Assembly (NCBI RefSeq): GCF_004362805.1
Contig: NZ_SNYF01000005.1
Span: 434,001 to 498,000 of the forward strand
DNA: 64,000 nt
DNA from: Algoriphagus boseongensis
GTDB lineage: Bacteria > Bacteroidota > Bacteroidia > Cytophagales > Cyclobacteriaceae
Reading direction: 5' to 3'
In this document: positions 51,783 to 61,104 of the stretch, piece after piece
Numbering within the stretch: the stretch's first letter is position 1
Layout: each line of letters opens with the position of its first letter
Position numbers and translations under genes: made by a program
Notes under the pieces: generated by a model
Database searches by the model: none
What the model was told of the DNA's origin: nothing
Seen by the model: only the letters and a program-made list of their open reading frames with translations

Positions 51783-53336
51783 ATGAATTTTCCCAAACTA
51801 ACTGCATCAATTTTGGCAATTTCTCTACTTTCTTCCTGTGCCAAAAAGGAAACTCCTGAGGTGAAAAATTATTGGCCGCAGGCTGGAGTTACCTATGAAA
51901 TTTTTGTTCAGTCCTTTTATGATTCCAATGGAGACGGAATAGGGGATTTCAATGGAGTCACTCAGAAACTGGACTACGTGAAAGAATTAGGAGCCAACGC
52001 AATTTGGTTTATGCCGATTATGCCTTCTCCTACCTATCACAAATATGATGTCACCGATTACAAGGCTGTTCATCCGGATTATGGTACGCTGGAGGATTTT
52101 AAAAAATTACTTGAAGAAGCCCACAAGCGAGATATCAAAATTGTGATCGATATGATCATCAATCACACTTCCAATCAGCATCCCTGGTTTTTAGAAGCAA
52201 AGTCTTCCAGAGATAATCCCTATCGAGATTATTATGTATGGGCTCAAAAAGACACCATTGCGGATTTTTTGAATAAAAAGGTGATTACCCTTGATTCGGA
52301 TAATATCCAACAATGGCATGACCCGGGAATCGGAGAGGATTTCTATTACGGGTTTTTCTGGGGAGGCATGCCCGACCTGAATTTTGACAATCCAAAAGTG
52401 AGAGAAGAAATCTTCGAGATTGGCAGGTTTTGGTTAGAAGAAGTTGGAGTAGATGGATTTAGATTGGATGCTGCCAAGCATATTTTTCCGGATGACCGAC
52501 CATTGGATAATCATGAGTTTTGGAAGGAATTCCGGGCAAAAATGGAAGCAATCAAACCAGATATTTATTTGGTAGGAGAGGTCTATGACAAGAAAGAAGT
52601 TGTCGCTCCTTATCTTCCGGGACTTCCGGCATTATTCAATTTTGATTTCCATTATACCTTATTGGAGACCATGAATACTGGAGAGGGAATGCTTTTAGCT
52701 AAAAAGCAGAAAGAGATTTTGGACTTTTACCAAGGAATCACCCCGAATTTTATTGATGCGACAATTTCGTCAAATCATGATCAACCAAGACTTCTCAATG
52801 AACTTGGATCAGATCCTGAAAAATACAAGCAAGCTATTTCGGTCCTATTAACTATGCCGGGAGCCCCTTATTTGTATTATGGGGAGGAAATTGGAATGCT
52901 TGGATTAAAGCCTGATGAAAATATTCGAGAGCCTTTTCTTTGGGACGTAAAGGAAAAGGACACAGGAAGAGCTTCCTGGATTGAATCAAAGTACTCTACA
53001 GATGAAACGGTTACTCCTTTGGCTTTGCAAAAAGCTGATCCAAAAAGCTATTTCAACCACTATAAGACTTTGATTGCCTTGAGAAATTCTCATCCCGCTT
53101 TAGCTGTGGGAAAATTGGAATTACCTGATCAAGAATACCCAAAGTCAATTATGGCTTATTTTAGAAAGACGGCAGGACAGGAAATTTTCATAGTTCACAA
53201 TGTCGGAAAAGAAGAGGTGGAACTTGAGCTTCCGGTTGGATTTGAAGAGGTGATTTTTGGATTGGGTGATGGAGTGAATACGAATGGAAAATTAAAGCTC
53301 TCCGGAAACTCATCTAGAGTTTATTTAAAAGAATAA
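51783..53336 (+). CDS. Lipoprotein GH13 alpha-amylase-family enzyme
   Basis: A protein of 517 residues from ATG 51783 (MNFPKLTASILAISLLSSC), a lipoprotein signal with Cys about 19. The GH13 barrel has GIGDFNGVTQKLDYVKELG, VIDMIINHTSNQH, the nucleophile Asp in GFRLDAAKH (about 228), the acid Glu in YLVGEVYD (about 264) and the third Asp in SSNHDQPR (about 331). Domain layout is that of small oligo-glucosidases (maltodextrin/neopullulanase-like). It is probably membrane-anchored in the periplasm and trims oligosaccharides. It has its own start after the fba terminator. Confidence 0.92.
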   Translation: MNFPKLTASILAISLLSSCAKKETPEVKNYWPQAGVTYEIFVQSFYDSNGDGIGDFNGVTQKLDYVKELGANAIWFMPIMPSPTYHKYDVTDYKAVHPDYGTLEDFKKLLEEAHKRDIKIVIDMIINHTSNQHPWFLEAKSSRDNPYRDYYVWAQKDTIADFLNKKVITLDSDNIQQWHDPGIGEDFYYGFFWGGMPDLNFDNPKVREEIFEIGRFWLEEVGVDGFRLDAAKHIFPDDRPLDNHEFWKEFRAKMEAIKPDIYLVGEVYDKKEVVAPYLPGLPALFNFDFHYTLLETMNTGEGMLLAKKQKEILDFYQGITPNFIDATISSNHDQPRLLNELGSDPEKYKQAISVLLTMPGAPYLYYGEEIGMLGLKPDENIREPFLWDVKEKDTGRASWIESKYSTDETVTPLALQKADPKSYFNHYKTLIALRNSHPALAVGKLELPDQEYPKSIMAYFRKTAGQEIFIVHNVGKEEVELELPVGFEEVIFGLGDGVNTNGKLKLSGNSSRVYLKE

Positions 53337-53340
53337 AAAG

Positions 53341-53368
53341 AAAAAGGAGCGGAAAGGCTCCTTTTTTT
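53341..53368. terminator. Bidirectional terminator between GH13 and pfkA
   Basis: AAAAAGGAGC (53341-53350) and GCTCCTTTTT (53357-53366) form a 10-bp stem with A/T runs on both sides, shared by two convergent genes. Confidence 0.85.
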
Positions 53369-54353
53369 ATGTAGAAAGAATATTCGCAACTCTTAAATCT
53401 TCGTCATCAATTTCCTTATCTCCGACAATTGCCTTGACAATAGGGGTGTAGACCACCTTATTATTGATCAAACCTGCCATTACATCGTATTTGCCTTGCA
53501 TTAAGCCTTCAATAGCGGCGACACCAAGCTTGGAAGCAAGTAAGCGGTCAAATGAAGTTGGAGCTCCACCTCTTTGTAAGTGACCTAAAATAGTCACTTT
53601 GATATCATAATACGGGAGGTGTTTTTTCACCTTATCTGCGATTTCTTGTGCCGAACCACTTTTTCCACCTTCTGCAACGATGACAATGTTAGAAGTCTTT
53701 TTTGCTTTGGTTCTAGATTTTAGTTTTTCAACCAGACTTTCAATCTGGGTTTTCCTTTCAGGAATCAAAATTGCCGCAGAGGCACTGCCAATTCCAGCAT
53801 TAATCGCGATAAATCCTGCATCTCTACCCATAACTTCCACAAAAAACAAACGGTCATGGGAAGTAGCCGTATCTCTGATCTTATCAATTGCCTCAATGGC
53901 TGTGTTGCAGGCTGTATCGAAGCCAATAGTAGAATCTGTTCCTGAGAGGTCGTTGTCAATTGTGCCCGGTAATCCTACCGCAGGTATTCCATATTCCTGA
54001 TAGAATAAATGAGCTCCTGTCAAGGAACCATCTCCGCCAATGACTACCAAAGCATCTATTCCATGAGATTTCAAATTTTCATAGGCTTTTTTACGGCCCT
54101 CCGGAGTTCTGAATTCTTCACTTCTTGCTGATTTCAAAAATGTCCCCCCTCTTTCCAAGACGTGGGTGATGTTTTTTGAATCCAGCTTTTTGATATCGTT
54201 TTGGATCATTCCTTCATATCCTCGGTAGATCCCATACATTTCCAATCCGTAATAAAATCCTGCTCTGACTGCAGCGCGGATGGCCGCATTCATTCCAGGG
54301 GCATCTCCACCGGAGGTGAGGACACCGATTTTTTTGATATTCTTAGGTTCCAT
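53367..54353 (-). CDS. pfkA: ATP-dependent 6-phosphofructokinase
   Basis: A 328-residue bacterial-type PfkA. Motifs: GVLTSGGDAPGMNAAIRAA (nucleotide site), IGGDGSLTGA and the catalytic PGTIDNDLSGTD. It phosphorylates fructose 6-phosphate, feeding the FbaA step encoded nearby. The start overlaps the mgsA stop by 11 bases, so it is translationally linked to mgsA. Confidence 0.97.
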   Translation of the reverse strand: MEPKNIKKIGVLTSGGDAPGMNAAIRAAVRAGFYYGLEMYGIYRGYEGMIQNDIKKLDSKNITHVLERGGTFLKSARSEEFRTPEGRKKAYENLKSHGIDALVVIGGDGSLTGAHLFYQEYGIPAVGLPGTIDNDLSGTDSTIGFDTACNTAIEAIDKIRDTATSHDRLFFVEVMGRDAGFIAINAGIGSASAAILIPERKTQIESLVEKLKSRTKAKKTSNIVIVAEGGKSGSAQEIADKVKKHLPYYDIKVTILGHLQRGGAPTSFDRLLASKLGVAAIEGLMQGKYDVMAGLINNKVVYTPIVKAIVGDKEIDDEDLRVANILST

Positions 54354-54723
54354 AGGTTTGTGTTAAGGCTTTAAACATGAGCTCGGCAGATGCGGGATTG
54401 GTTGCCAAAGGAATATTGTGAACGTCACAAATTCTCATCAACATCTGTACATCTGGCTCATGAGGGTGTTTGTCTAGTGGGTCTCGGAAGAAAATCACTG
54501 CGGCTAGTTTCTTTTCGGCGGCTAACGCAGCAATTTGAGCATCTCCACCTAAAGGTCCGGAGAGTAATTTTTCCACTTCAAATCCTGCTTTTTCTATATG
54601 CGATCCGGTGGTGCCGGTAGCAACAAGATCAATATCAGTTCGATGAAGAGCATCACGAAATCCGCTTAAAAAATGAACCATGTCGGCTTTTTTGCCATCA
54701 TGGGCGATTAGAGCGATTTTCAT
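54343..54723 (-). CDS. mgsA: Methylglyoxal synthase
   Basis: A 126-residue MgsA. Motifs: IALIAHDGKKADMVHF, TGTTGSHIEKAGFEV, SGPLGGDAQIAALAA (catalytic Asp) and FFRDPLDKHPHEPDV. It turns dihydroxyacetone phosphate into methylglyoxal and phosphate, a bypass that frees phosphate when sugar phosphates accumulate. It is the upstream partner of pfkA with an 11-base overlap. Confidence 0.95.
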   Translation of the reverse strand: MKIALIAHDGKKADMVHFLSGFRDALHRTDIDLVATGTTGSHIEKAGFEVEKLLSGPLGGDAQIAALAAEKKLAAVIFFRDPLDKHPHEPDVQMLMRICDVHNIPLATNPASAELMFKALTQTYGT

Positions 54724-54854
54724 AATCAGGTTTTAATAGGTTCGGGTCAAAGTTAGGGAAAATTCTTTTTTTCCATTCTGATGAAAAAGATTTAAGCCCT
54801 TTTTCATTGGATTCGGAAGAAAATACTTAACCATTTAAGGAACCCAAGGTTTAT

Positions 54855-55394
54855 TCAAACCCATTCTCCCTCCAAAAAACTATAATAAATAGTATCTCTC
54901 CTTCTTCCTCTGGTCATCAGGGTATGACTTCTTAAAACTCCTTCTTCTCTGGCTCCTAGTTTTAGTAAGGCTTTTCTGGCAGGAATATTCAAAACATCAG
55001 TTTTGATTTCTACGCGTTTTACTTTTAGCTGCTGAAAGCAATAATCCAGCATCAGCTTTTTCATTTCTTGATTGATTCCAGTTCCCTGAAAATCTTTTCC
55101 TAGCCAAGTCCAGCCAATTTCTAAGCGTTCATCTCTTGGAGAAAAACTTCCAAATGCGGTCGCGCCAGCTACTTTTCCAGTTGCTTTTTCGATCACCGTA
55201 AATTGAAATCTTTCTCCGGAAAAATGCCCAGAGGCCCAGATTTCAAATTCCTCTGGTTTGCTGAGATCTTGAGTGAAATAAATCCATCTTTCGGGATCTT
55301 GTGTAAGTTTCTGAAGCAAAGGAAAGTCCTGCCGAGTCATAGGTCTCAGCAGGACTTTTTCATTTTGAAGAATTAAATCTCTTGGAACCATCAA
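54855..55394 (-). CDS. GNAT N-acetyltransferase (RimJ/RimL-like)
   Basis: A 179-residue protein. LLRPMTRQDFPLLQKLTQ is the RimJ/RimL-type entry, with the acetyl-CoA pyrophosphate loop region around WLGKDFQGTGINQEMKKLML. No substrate can be read off. The start overlaps the aminotransferase stop by 4 bases, so the pair forms an operon in which this gene is second. Confidence 0.88.
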   Translation of the reverse strand: MMVPRDLILQNEKVLLRPMTRQDFPLLQKLTQDPERWIYFTQDLSKPEEFEIWASGHFSGERFQFTVIEKATGKVAGATAFGSFSPRDERLEIGWTWLGKDFQGTGINQEMKKLMLDYCFQQLKVKRVEIKTDVLNIPARKALLKLGAREEGVLRSHTLMTRGRRRDTIYYSFLEGEWV

Positions 55395-56515
55395 CCCAAA
55401 ACTTCTTTGATTGCCTGGTTGTAAAGGTTGATTTCTTCGATGGTACCCGTAGAAATTCTACACCAGTCATTTAAAGGAGGGAAAGGTCTGCCGATAATAA
55501 AGCCTTTATCCGCCATGGTTTTATTCAATTCCTTGATGTCCCTGCCGGAATTGAAAAAGATGAAATTGGCATGAGAATCAAGATATGGCAATTTCAATTC
55601 ATCCAAAGTTTGGGTTAAAAGCGCCTTGGCTTCTTCTGTTTTTTTCAAGGAAAACTGATAAAACTCTTTGTCCTGAAGTGCGGCTTTTCCTGCTTCAATT
55701 GCCATGATATTGGTATTCGCAACTACCCTCTCAGAAAGTTTCTTTGCCAATTCTGGCTTGGCAATAAGGTAGCCCATGCGGATTCCTGCCAATCCATAAA
55801 CCTTGGATAGGGTACGGGAAACGACCACGTCATGACCTTTTTTTACCAGCTCTACCATGGAAGGATAGTTTGGCTCGGTGATGTAATCGTAGTAGGCCTC
55901 ATCGCTGAATACTACAGCTCTTTTGCTCACTGTTTCACAGAAATCCATCACGCGGTTAGCGGGAAGTAATTTTCCCGTTGGGTTGTTAGGATTGCAAAGG
56001 AAAACCAGCCTAGTCTCGTGGGAAACCCTTTTTTCGATTTCATCCAAGTCGAAATCAAGGTCTTTGGTCAAAGGAACCCAATTGATTTCTGTGCCCCAAA
56101 GTTCTGCGTATTCCATCATGGAGAGGAAAGTAGGAGCGCAGGTGATAATCTCCCCACCTTTTCCGAAAGTGATTCCGGCTACTTTTAGTCCTTCTGTAGA
56201 ACCGGCAACTAAAACAATATGATCTTCTGGAACACCTTCTTTTTCAGCGATCATCTTGACCAAAGAGGCATTGTATGACCAAGGATATCTACAGCCATCA
56301 TCAAAAGCGGCAGTCATTGCCTTTCTCATTTTTTCAGATGGGCCATAAGGATTTTCATTCGATCCAAGTCGGATTGGGCCAGCTAAAGGGCGGGGATTAA
56401 ACTTCCTGATTTCTTCTGCGCTAAGAGATGAAGTAATTCCAGTGGCTCCAAGCAGCGCAATTCCACTTCCCAAGGAAGCTGATTTTAACCATTCTCTTCT
56501 TGATATTCCTTTCAT
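55391..56515 (-). CDS. Tat-exported HisC-like PLP aminotransferase
   Basis: A 374-residue class I/II aminotransferase of the HisC type: RLGSNENPYGPSEKMRKAM, NPNNPTGKL, SDEAYYDYI and the PLP lysine in SRTLSKVYGLAGIRMGY (Lys about 238). The N-terminus is a twin-arginine signal, SRREWLKSASLGSGIAL, so it should be folded in the cytoplasm and exported by Tat. That is unlike true HisC, and the substrate is therefore probably not histidinol phosphate. The 4-base overlap with the GNAT gene suggests a shared pathway. Confidence 0.9.
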   Translation of the reverse strand: MKGISRREWLKSASLGSGIALLGATGITSSLSAEEIRKFNPRPLAGPIRLGSNENPYGPSEKMRKAMTAAFDDGCRYPWSYNASLVKMIAEKEGVPEDHIVLVAGSTEGLKVAGITFGKGGEIITCAPTFLSMMEYAELWGTEINWVPLTKDLDFDLDEIEKRVSHETRLVFLCNPNNPTGKLLPANRVMDFCETVSKRAVVFSDEAYYDYITEPNYPSMVELVKKGHDVVVSRTLSKVYGLAGIRMGYLIAKPELAKKLSERVVANTNIMAIEAGKAALQDKEFYQFSLKKTEEAKALLTQTLDELKLPYLDSHANFIFFNSGRDIKELNKTMADKGFIIGRPFPPLNDWCRISTGTIEEINLYNQAIKEVLG

Positions 56516-56713
56516 TATTCGTTCGTTTTGATTGGTAAAATACTAAGGTTTTGCCAAGAGTTTTAGAAAAATTTCATTTTTCGTAATACTTTGTTTACGT
56601 TCTGATTTTAGCTCTAAAATTCGAATAAATATATTTTTATTCTGAAAATCCTTTTTTTTCAAAATATATTTTTAAATTATCTGAAGCACATTTAACCCTA
56701 AACCCAGAATATT

Positions 56714-57505
56714 ATGAAAAAGCTTCAAATGCTATTGGTTTTTGGGATGCTGTGGGCAGGAGTTCTTCAAGCCCAGCAAACTCAATACATGGTGTTCGAT
56801 TTTATCAAGGTTGAAAAAGATCAACTGTTTGATTACATCGAGTTCAAGGATTTATTGGAAAAAGTTTACCGTCAGGCGCTTAACGATAAGCAAATCAATG
56901 GATGGGATTTTTGGTCTCTTCAGAATGGTGCAGATGGAGGTGATTTTCAGTACATCATGGTTACTTATTACAATGATCCTGTAAAAATGATGAATGGAGT
57001 GGATGAGGAGGCCATGATTCAGTATACCAAAATTGCCTATCCTCATCTTTCAGATTCTCAGGTTCGTGAATTATTCAAGCAATCATTGGCTATGAGAGAG
57101 CTCCCAATGAGGCTTTACATGAAGGTTTTAGCGGCGACAGAGGATAATTTTCAATTTAAACCAGGAGTCTTGGCCTCTTTTGACTTGATGAAAGCGGTAG
57201 AAGGTATGTACAGTGATTATGAAAAATCAGAAATCGAGGTGTTTAAGCCTATCCATCAGAGCAGAATCGAGCATGGATTAATGGGGCACTGGTCCTTTTT
57301 AAGAGCTGCTTTACCACAAGGTTCTGAGGCTGGTTCCACTCACTTAACTGTGAATTTGTACAAGGATTACATGCAGTTTTTCAATGCGCAGGCCTATGAA
57401 GATATGAACCAAACAGCTGAACAAAGAGCAGCCGTGAATGCTGGATTGAACTCTAGAGATCAAAAATGGATTTACTTAGCAACCTTAGAAAATGTAGTTA
57501 GATGA
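56714..57505 (+). CDS. Secreted protein of unknown function
   Basis: A 263-residue protein with a signal peptide ending near VLQAQ-Q. The mature body starts with QYMVFDFIKVEKDQLFDYIE, a pattern like ferredoxin-fold antibiotic-biosynthesis-monooxygenase/Dabb domains, and a second similar unit seems to start near residue 150. No cofactor or catalytic motif was found. It is followed by a terminator. Monocistronic. Confidence 0.65.
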   Translation: MKKLQMLLVFGMLWAGVLQAQQTQYMVFDFIKVEKDQLFDYIEFKDLLEKVYRQALNDKQINGWDFWSLQNGADGGDFQYIMVTYYNDPVKMMNGVDEEAMIQYTKIAYPHLSDSQVRELFKQSLAMRELPMRLYMKVLAATEDNFQFKPGVLASFDLMKAVEGMYSDYEKSEIEVFKPIHQSRIEHGLMGHWSFLRAALPQGSEAGSTHLTVNLYKDYMQFFNAQAYEDMNQTAEQRAAVNAGLNSRDQKWIYLATLENVVR

Positions 57506-57530
57506 TAGTCCGGTTTGACTGTTACTACGG

Positions 57531-57552
57531 GGGCCTTTCGGGGCCCTTTTTT
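57531..57552 (+). terminator. Terminator after the secreted unknown gene
   Basis: GGGCC (57531-57535) and GGCCC (57542-57546) form a 5-bp GC stem with a 6-base loop, followed by a T run. Confidence 0.7.
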
Positions 57553-58726
57553 ATGCCTTTTGGTTTTTGAATTTTTTGAAAAGCAAAACACCAAGTAATG
57601 GCCCCAAGAAAAGTAATCCTAAATAGATTTTTGGCTCAAGAAAATTACCCAAATATCTGGTGAATTGAATGCTGACCACTGTCAGTGCAAAACCCATACA
57701 ATTCACCAAGGTTAGTGCAGTGCCTCGATGTTCGGGATTTACACTTTGAGCCACCAGGGTGGAAAATTGGGGAGAATCGGCCGTGACTAAAATCCCCCAG
57801 ATTAAAAGGAATGGAAGAACAAATATTAAGGGGAAATTAGGAACAAGAAGCAAAATCAATCCGCATAAGCCTGATCCTGTCAAACTCCAAAGAGCTACTT
57901 TATCGCTACCCTTTTTCGAGGCGATAAATCCACCCACAGCACAAGAAACTCCCCCAATAGCAATGATGAAAAAAGTCCAAAGCGATTGGGTATTGGGTGT
58001 GCTTTCTTTTACCAAAAAGGAAATTAAGGCGGGTAAAAAAGCCCAAAAGGTGTAGAGCTCCCACATGTGCCCAAAGTAACCACTTGCACTTGCCTTTAGA
58101 GCTTTGTTTTTGGATAGTTTGGGTAGAAGTCCCAAGTCAAATTTCGGATTGATTTTTCGGAAAGGCCCATCAGGTACAAAAAAACCTACCAATACTCCTC
58201 CGATTAAAGCGAGTCCGGAAGTGGTGAAAAGGATAATTTTCCAAGAAAATGCCAGCCCAAGTGCCTTGATAAGAAAAGGAAATGCTGTGCCTAAAACCAA
58301 AGCTCCCACTAAAAATCCCAAAGCAGATCCCAATCCTTTTTCAAAATAATCGGCTGCTATTTTCATCCCTACAGGATAAATTCCTGCCAGAAAAAACCCT
58401 ACCAAAAACCTGAAGGTGAGCAACGATCCATAACTCAATGGCAAAATCAAAATGGCCAGATTGCTTAATGCGGCCAAAATCGCACTGAAAAAAAATACTT
58501 CCGAAGGTGAATAACGATCTGGAATAGACCAAAAGGCATAAAGTAAAGTTCCAGAAATAAAGCCCAACTGAACTACAGAAGTCAGCATGGGGATAATCCC
58601 TTCCTTTCCGAGTAATTCTTCCCATTCGATGGCTGCTGCATTTCCCGCAAACCAAAGCGAAGTGCCCAGAAATTGAGCGATAACGATCAATATCAGGGCA
58701 CTTTGAGAAGAAATCTGCTTAGCCAT
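57551..58726 (-). CDS. MFS transporter, substrate unknown
   Basis: A 391-residue membrane protein with about 12 hydrophobic segments (for example ILIVIAQFLGTSLWFAGN and GSLLTFRFLVGFFLAGIYPV). It has the MFS layout with a short central loop. The substrate is not clear. Its start overlaps the aldo/keto reductase stop by one base, so they are cotranscribed. Confidence 0.82.
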   Translation of the reverse strand: MAKQISSQSALILIVIAQFLGTSLWFAGNAAAIEWEELLGKEGIIPMLTSVVQLGFISGTLLYAFWSIPDRYSPSEVFFFSAILAALSNLAILILPLSYGSLLTFRFLVGFFLAGIYPVGMKIAADYFEKGLGSALGFLVGALVLGTAFPFLIKALGLAFSWKIILFTTSGLALIGGVLVGFFVPDGPFRKINPKFDLGLLPKLSKNKALKASASGYFGHMWELYTFWAFLPALISFLVKESTPNTQSLWTFFIIAIGGVSCAVGGFIASKKGSDKVALWSLTGSGLCGLILLLVPNFPLIFVLPFLLIWGILVTADSPQFSTLVAQSVNPEHRGTALTLVNCMGFALTVVSIQFTRYLGNFLEPKIYLGLLFLGPLLGVLLFKKFKNQKA

Positions 58727-59745
58727 TAAGCCGGAAGAATAGCTTTGATTTGGGATAATTCTTCCGAACTGAAATTCGAATTTTTTACTGCCGCAACATT
58801 GTCATCCAATTGTTCTGGTTTGGAAACACCGATCAAAACTGAAGTGATTCGCTGATCTTTCAGTAACCAGGCAATGGCCATTTGAGCCAAAGTCTGTCCT
58901 CTTCGAATTGCAATGTCATTTAGCTTGCTGATCATTTCTAGTTTCTCCGGAGCTATTTGTTCTGGTTTTAAGTAGCGACCATCCTTTGCAGCTCGGGAAT
59001 CAGCAGGGATTCCCTTTAGATATTTATCAGTGAGTAGACCTTGTTCTAATGGAGAAAAAGCAATGCTTCCGATTCCCTTATCTCCCAGAACGTCCATCAA
59101 TCCATTTTCAACCCAACGATCTAGCATGCTATATCTTGGTTGATGGATTAGAAGAGGTACGCCCATTTCTTTCAAGATCGCATAAGCCTTGGCTGTATCC
59201 TCAGCAGAATATTGAGAAATACCTACATAAAGTGCCTTGCCTTGTCTATGCAATTGAGCCAAAGCGCCCATGGTTTCTTCCAAAGGTGTATTTGGATCAG
59301 GTCTGTGGTGATAAAAAATATCCACATAATCCAGTCCCATTCGCTTTAGGCTTTGGTCGCAGCTAGCGATCAGATATTTTTTTGAACCGAAATTGCCATA
59401 AGGACCCGGCCACATATCCCAGCCTGCCTTGGAGGAAATCAGTAATTCATCTCGGTAAGGGAGAAAATCTTTTTGAAGGATTCTTCCAAAATTTTCCTCA
59501 GCAGAGCCAAAAGGAGGCCCATAATTATTTGCTAAATCAAAATGGCAAATTCCGAGGTCAAATGCTCTTCGGAGGATTTTTCTGCCTAAGGTAAGATCTG
59601 CATTATGGCCGAAATTATGCCAAAGGCCCAAACTAATTTCAGGCAATTGAAGTCCGGAGTTTCCGCAATAGCGGTATTTCATCTGATCATAGCGATCTGA
59701 TGCAGGAAAATAAGGTGGTAATGGATTGTGATCGTTGATATGCAT
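58726..59745 (-). CDS. Aldo/keto reductase (YghZ-like)
   Basis: A 339-residue AKR barrel. Catalytic set: Asp and Tyr in FDLANNYGPPFGSAEENFG, Lys in LLISSKAG and His in DIFYHHRPD. The entry MKYRYCGNSGLQLPEISLGL and the preceding YFPASDRYDQ are typical of the YghZ subgroup, which reduces L-glyceraldehyde 3-phosphate and methylglyoxal in E. coli. A methylglyoxal role would suit the mgsA gene 4 kb away, but that is inference. Cotranscribed with the MFS gene. Confidence 0.92.
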   Translation of the reverse strand: MHINDHNPLPPYFPASDRYDQMKYRYCGNSGLQLPEISLGLWHNFGHNADLTLGRKILRRAFDLGICHFDLANNYGPPFGSAEENFGRILQKDFLPYRDELLISSKAGWDMWPGPYGNFGSKKYLIASCDQSLKRMGLDYVDIFYHHRPDPNTPLEETMGALAQLHRQGKALYVGISQYSAEDTAKAYAILKEMGVPLLIHQPRYSMLDRWVENGLMDVLGDKGIGSIAFSPLEQGLLTDKYLKGIPADSRAAKDGRYLKPEQIAPEKLEMISKLNDIAIRRGQTLAQMAIAWLLKDQRITSVLIGVSKPEQLDDNVAAVKNSNFSSEELSQIKAILPA

Positions 59746-59769
59746 GGTTAATTAGGTTTTGAGATGGGT

Positions 59770-61104
59770 TTAACTGAACCAAAGGATTCCGAGCAGGGTG
59801 ATTCCTAAAGCGAAAATGGCCAAAACCACCCAACTTTTCCAAATGTAGGAAATCCAATCTTTATAGTTTATTCCACCAGCGGCGATTACAGCCATCATTC
59901 CACCATTGGTCGGAGTCAGCATATCCATCAAAGCAGCTGGATATTGATAGCCTAAAACTGCAACCTGTCTTCCAATTCCCAATAAATCCGTCAATGGTGC
60001 GGCAAGGGGAATAGTCAAAACCGCCTGTCCTGAAGTACTGGGAACGGGAATGTGGATTAAAGCCTGGCTGATGAACATTCCTGTAACAGCAAGGGAGTTT
60101 GGAAGGTCTTCGAGTGGAGAAAAAAGTCCTTGGATAATCGGATCAATGACCGCTCCTTTTTCCAAAACCAGGTATATACTTCTCGCTAAACCGACGATGA
60201 TTCCCGCAAAAATCATTTCTCCAAATCCCTGAACATAGGTTTTGGAAGTACCATTCAAGCCCATTTTTCCAATTATACCGCATGTCATACCAATTACAAA
60301 AAACAGGGCAGACATCTCATTATAGCCCCAGTCCAGAGATGTAATTCCGTAAGACATAAAGCCAATTCCCCCAAATGAAATCGCTAAAATCAGGAGTTGT
60401 CTGTTGGAAATTGGACTAGGTTTGAATTCTATATTTTCTTGAGTTGCTTTAGATTTTTTACCTGTGACCATATGAAAAGTAATCCAGCTACCCAGTGCAA
60501 TTAAGAAAAATATAGATCTATACAAGGCTCCTGAAAAGGGTTCTACTTCTCCTACTTTCTGGGCCAAAAGAGAAACAAATGGATTCATGGGGGAAAATGC
60601 ACCACCTAAAAGTGCAGATCCCAAAGTGATGGCTACAATGGCTCGTAGATCATAATGGAGCTTTGAAGCCAAAATTACCAAAATCGGTACCATGGGAATG
60701 ATTTCTTCCTGCATGGACATGGTTGCTCCTCCAAAGGCAAACACGGTTCCTAATAAATAAAAAAGCAAATACCTGGAATTTCTAAATCGATATATCAAGG
60801 CTTCAATTCCAGCTTGGAGAGCTCCTGTTTTTTCAACCACATAAAAAGCGCCTCCAATAAACAGGATCAATACAATGATATCTGCTCCAGCTATAATTCC
60901 TTCTGGAATGGCCAGTAGGATTTCGTTCAAAGTTGGATTGATATCCTCAATAGATTGGAAACTTCCGGGTACTACCACCTCCCGGCCTGTTTCTTCATTG
61001 AGTACCCGCTCAAAACTTCCAGACGGAATCAAATAGGTGGCAATAGCAGCTAAAAAAATAAATCCGAGGAGGATGATTAATGGATGAGGAAATGTGATTT
61101 TCAT
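59770..61104 (-). CDS. YfcC-family membrane transporter
   Basis: A 444-residue protein with about 11-12 membrane segments. The entry FPHPLIILLGFIFLAAIATY and the GGATMSMQEEIIPMVPIL segment fit the YfcC/DcuC-like anion or peptide transporter family. The substrate is unknown. Overlaps the serine hydrolase gene by 4 bases, so they are cotranscribed. Confidence 0.85.
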   Translation of the reverse strand: MKITFPHPLIILLGFIFLAAIATYLIPSGSFERVLNEETGREVVVPGSFQSIEDINPTLNEILLAIPEGIIAGADIIVLILFIGGAFYVVEKTGALQAGIEALIYRFRNSRYLLFYLLGTVFAFGGATMSMQEEIIPMVPILVILASKLHYDLRAIVAITLGSALLGGAFSPMNPFVSLLAQKVGEVEPFSGALYRSIFFLIALGSWITFHMVTGKKSKATQENIEFKPSPISNRQLLILAISFGGIGFMSYGITSLDWGYNEMSALFFVIGMTCGIIGKMGLNGTSKTYVQGFGEMIFAGIIVGLARSIYLVLEKGAVIDPIIQGLFSPLEDLPNSLAVTGMFISQALIHIPVPSTSGQAVLTIPLAAPLTDLLGIGRQVAVLGYQYPAALMDMLTPTNGGMMAVIAAGGINYKDWISYIWKSWVVLAIFALGITLLGILWFS

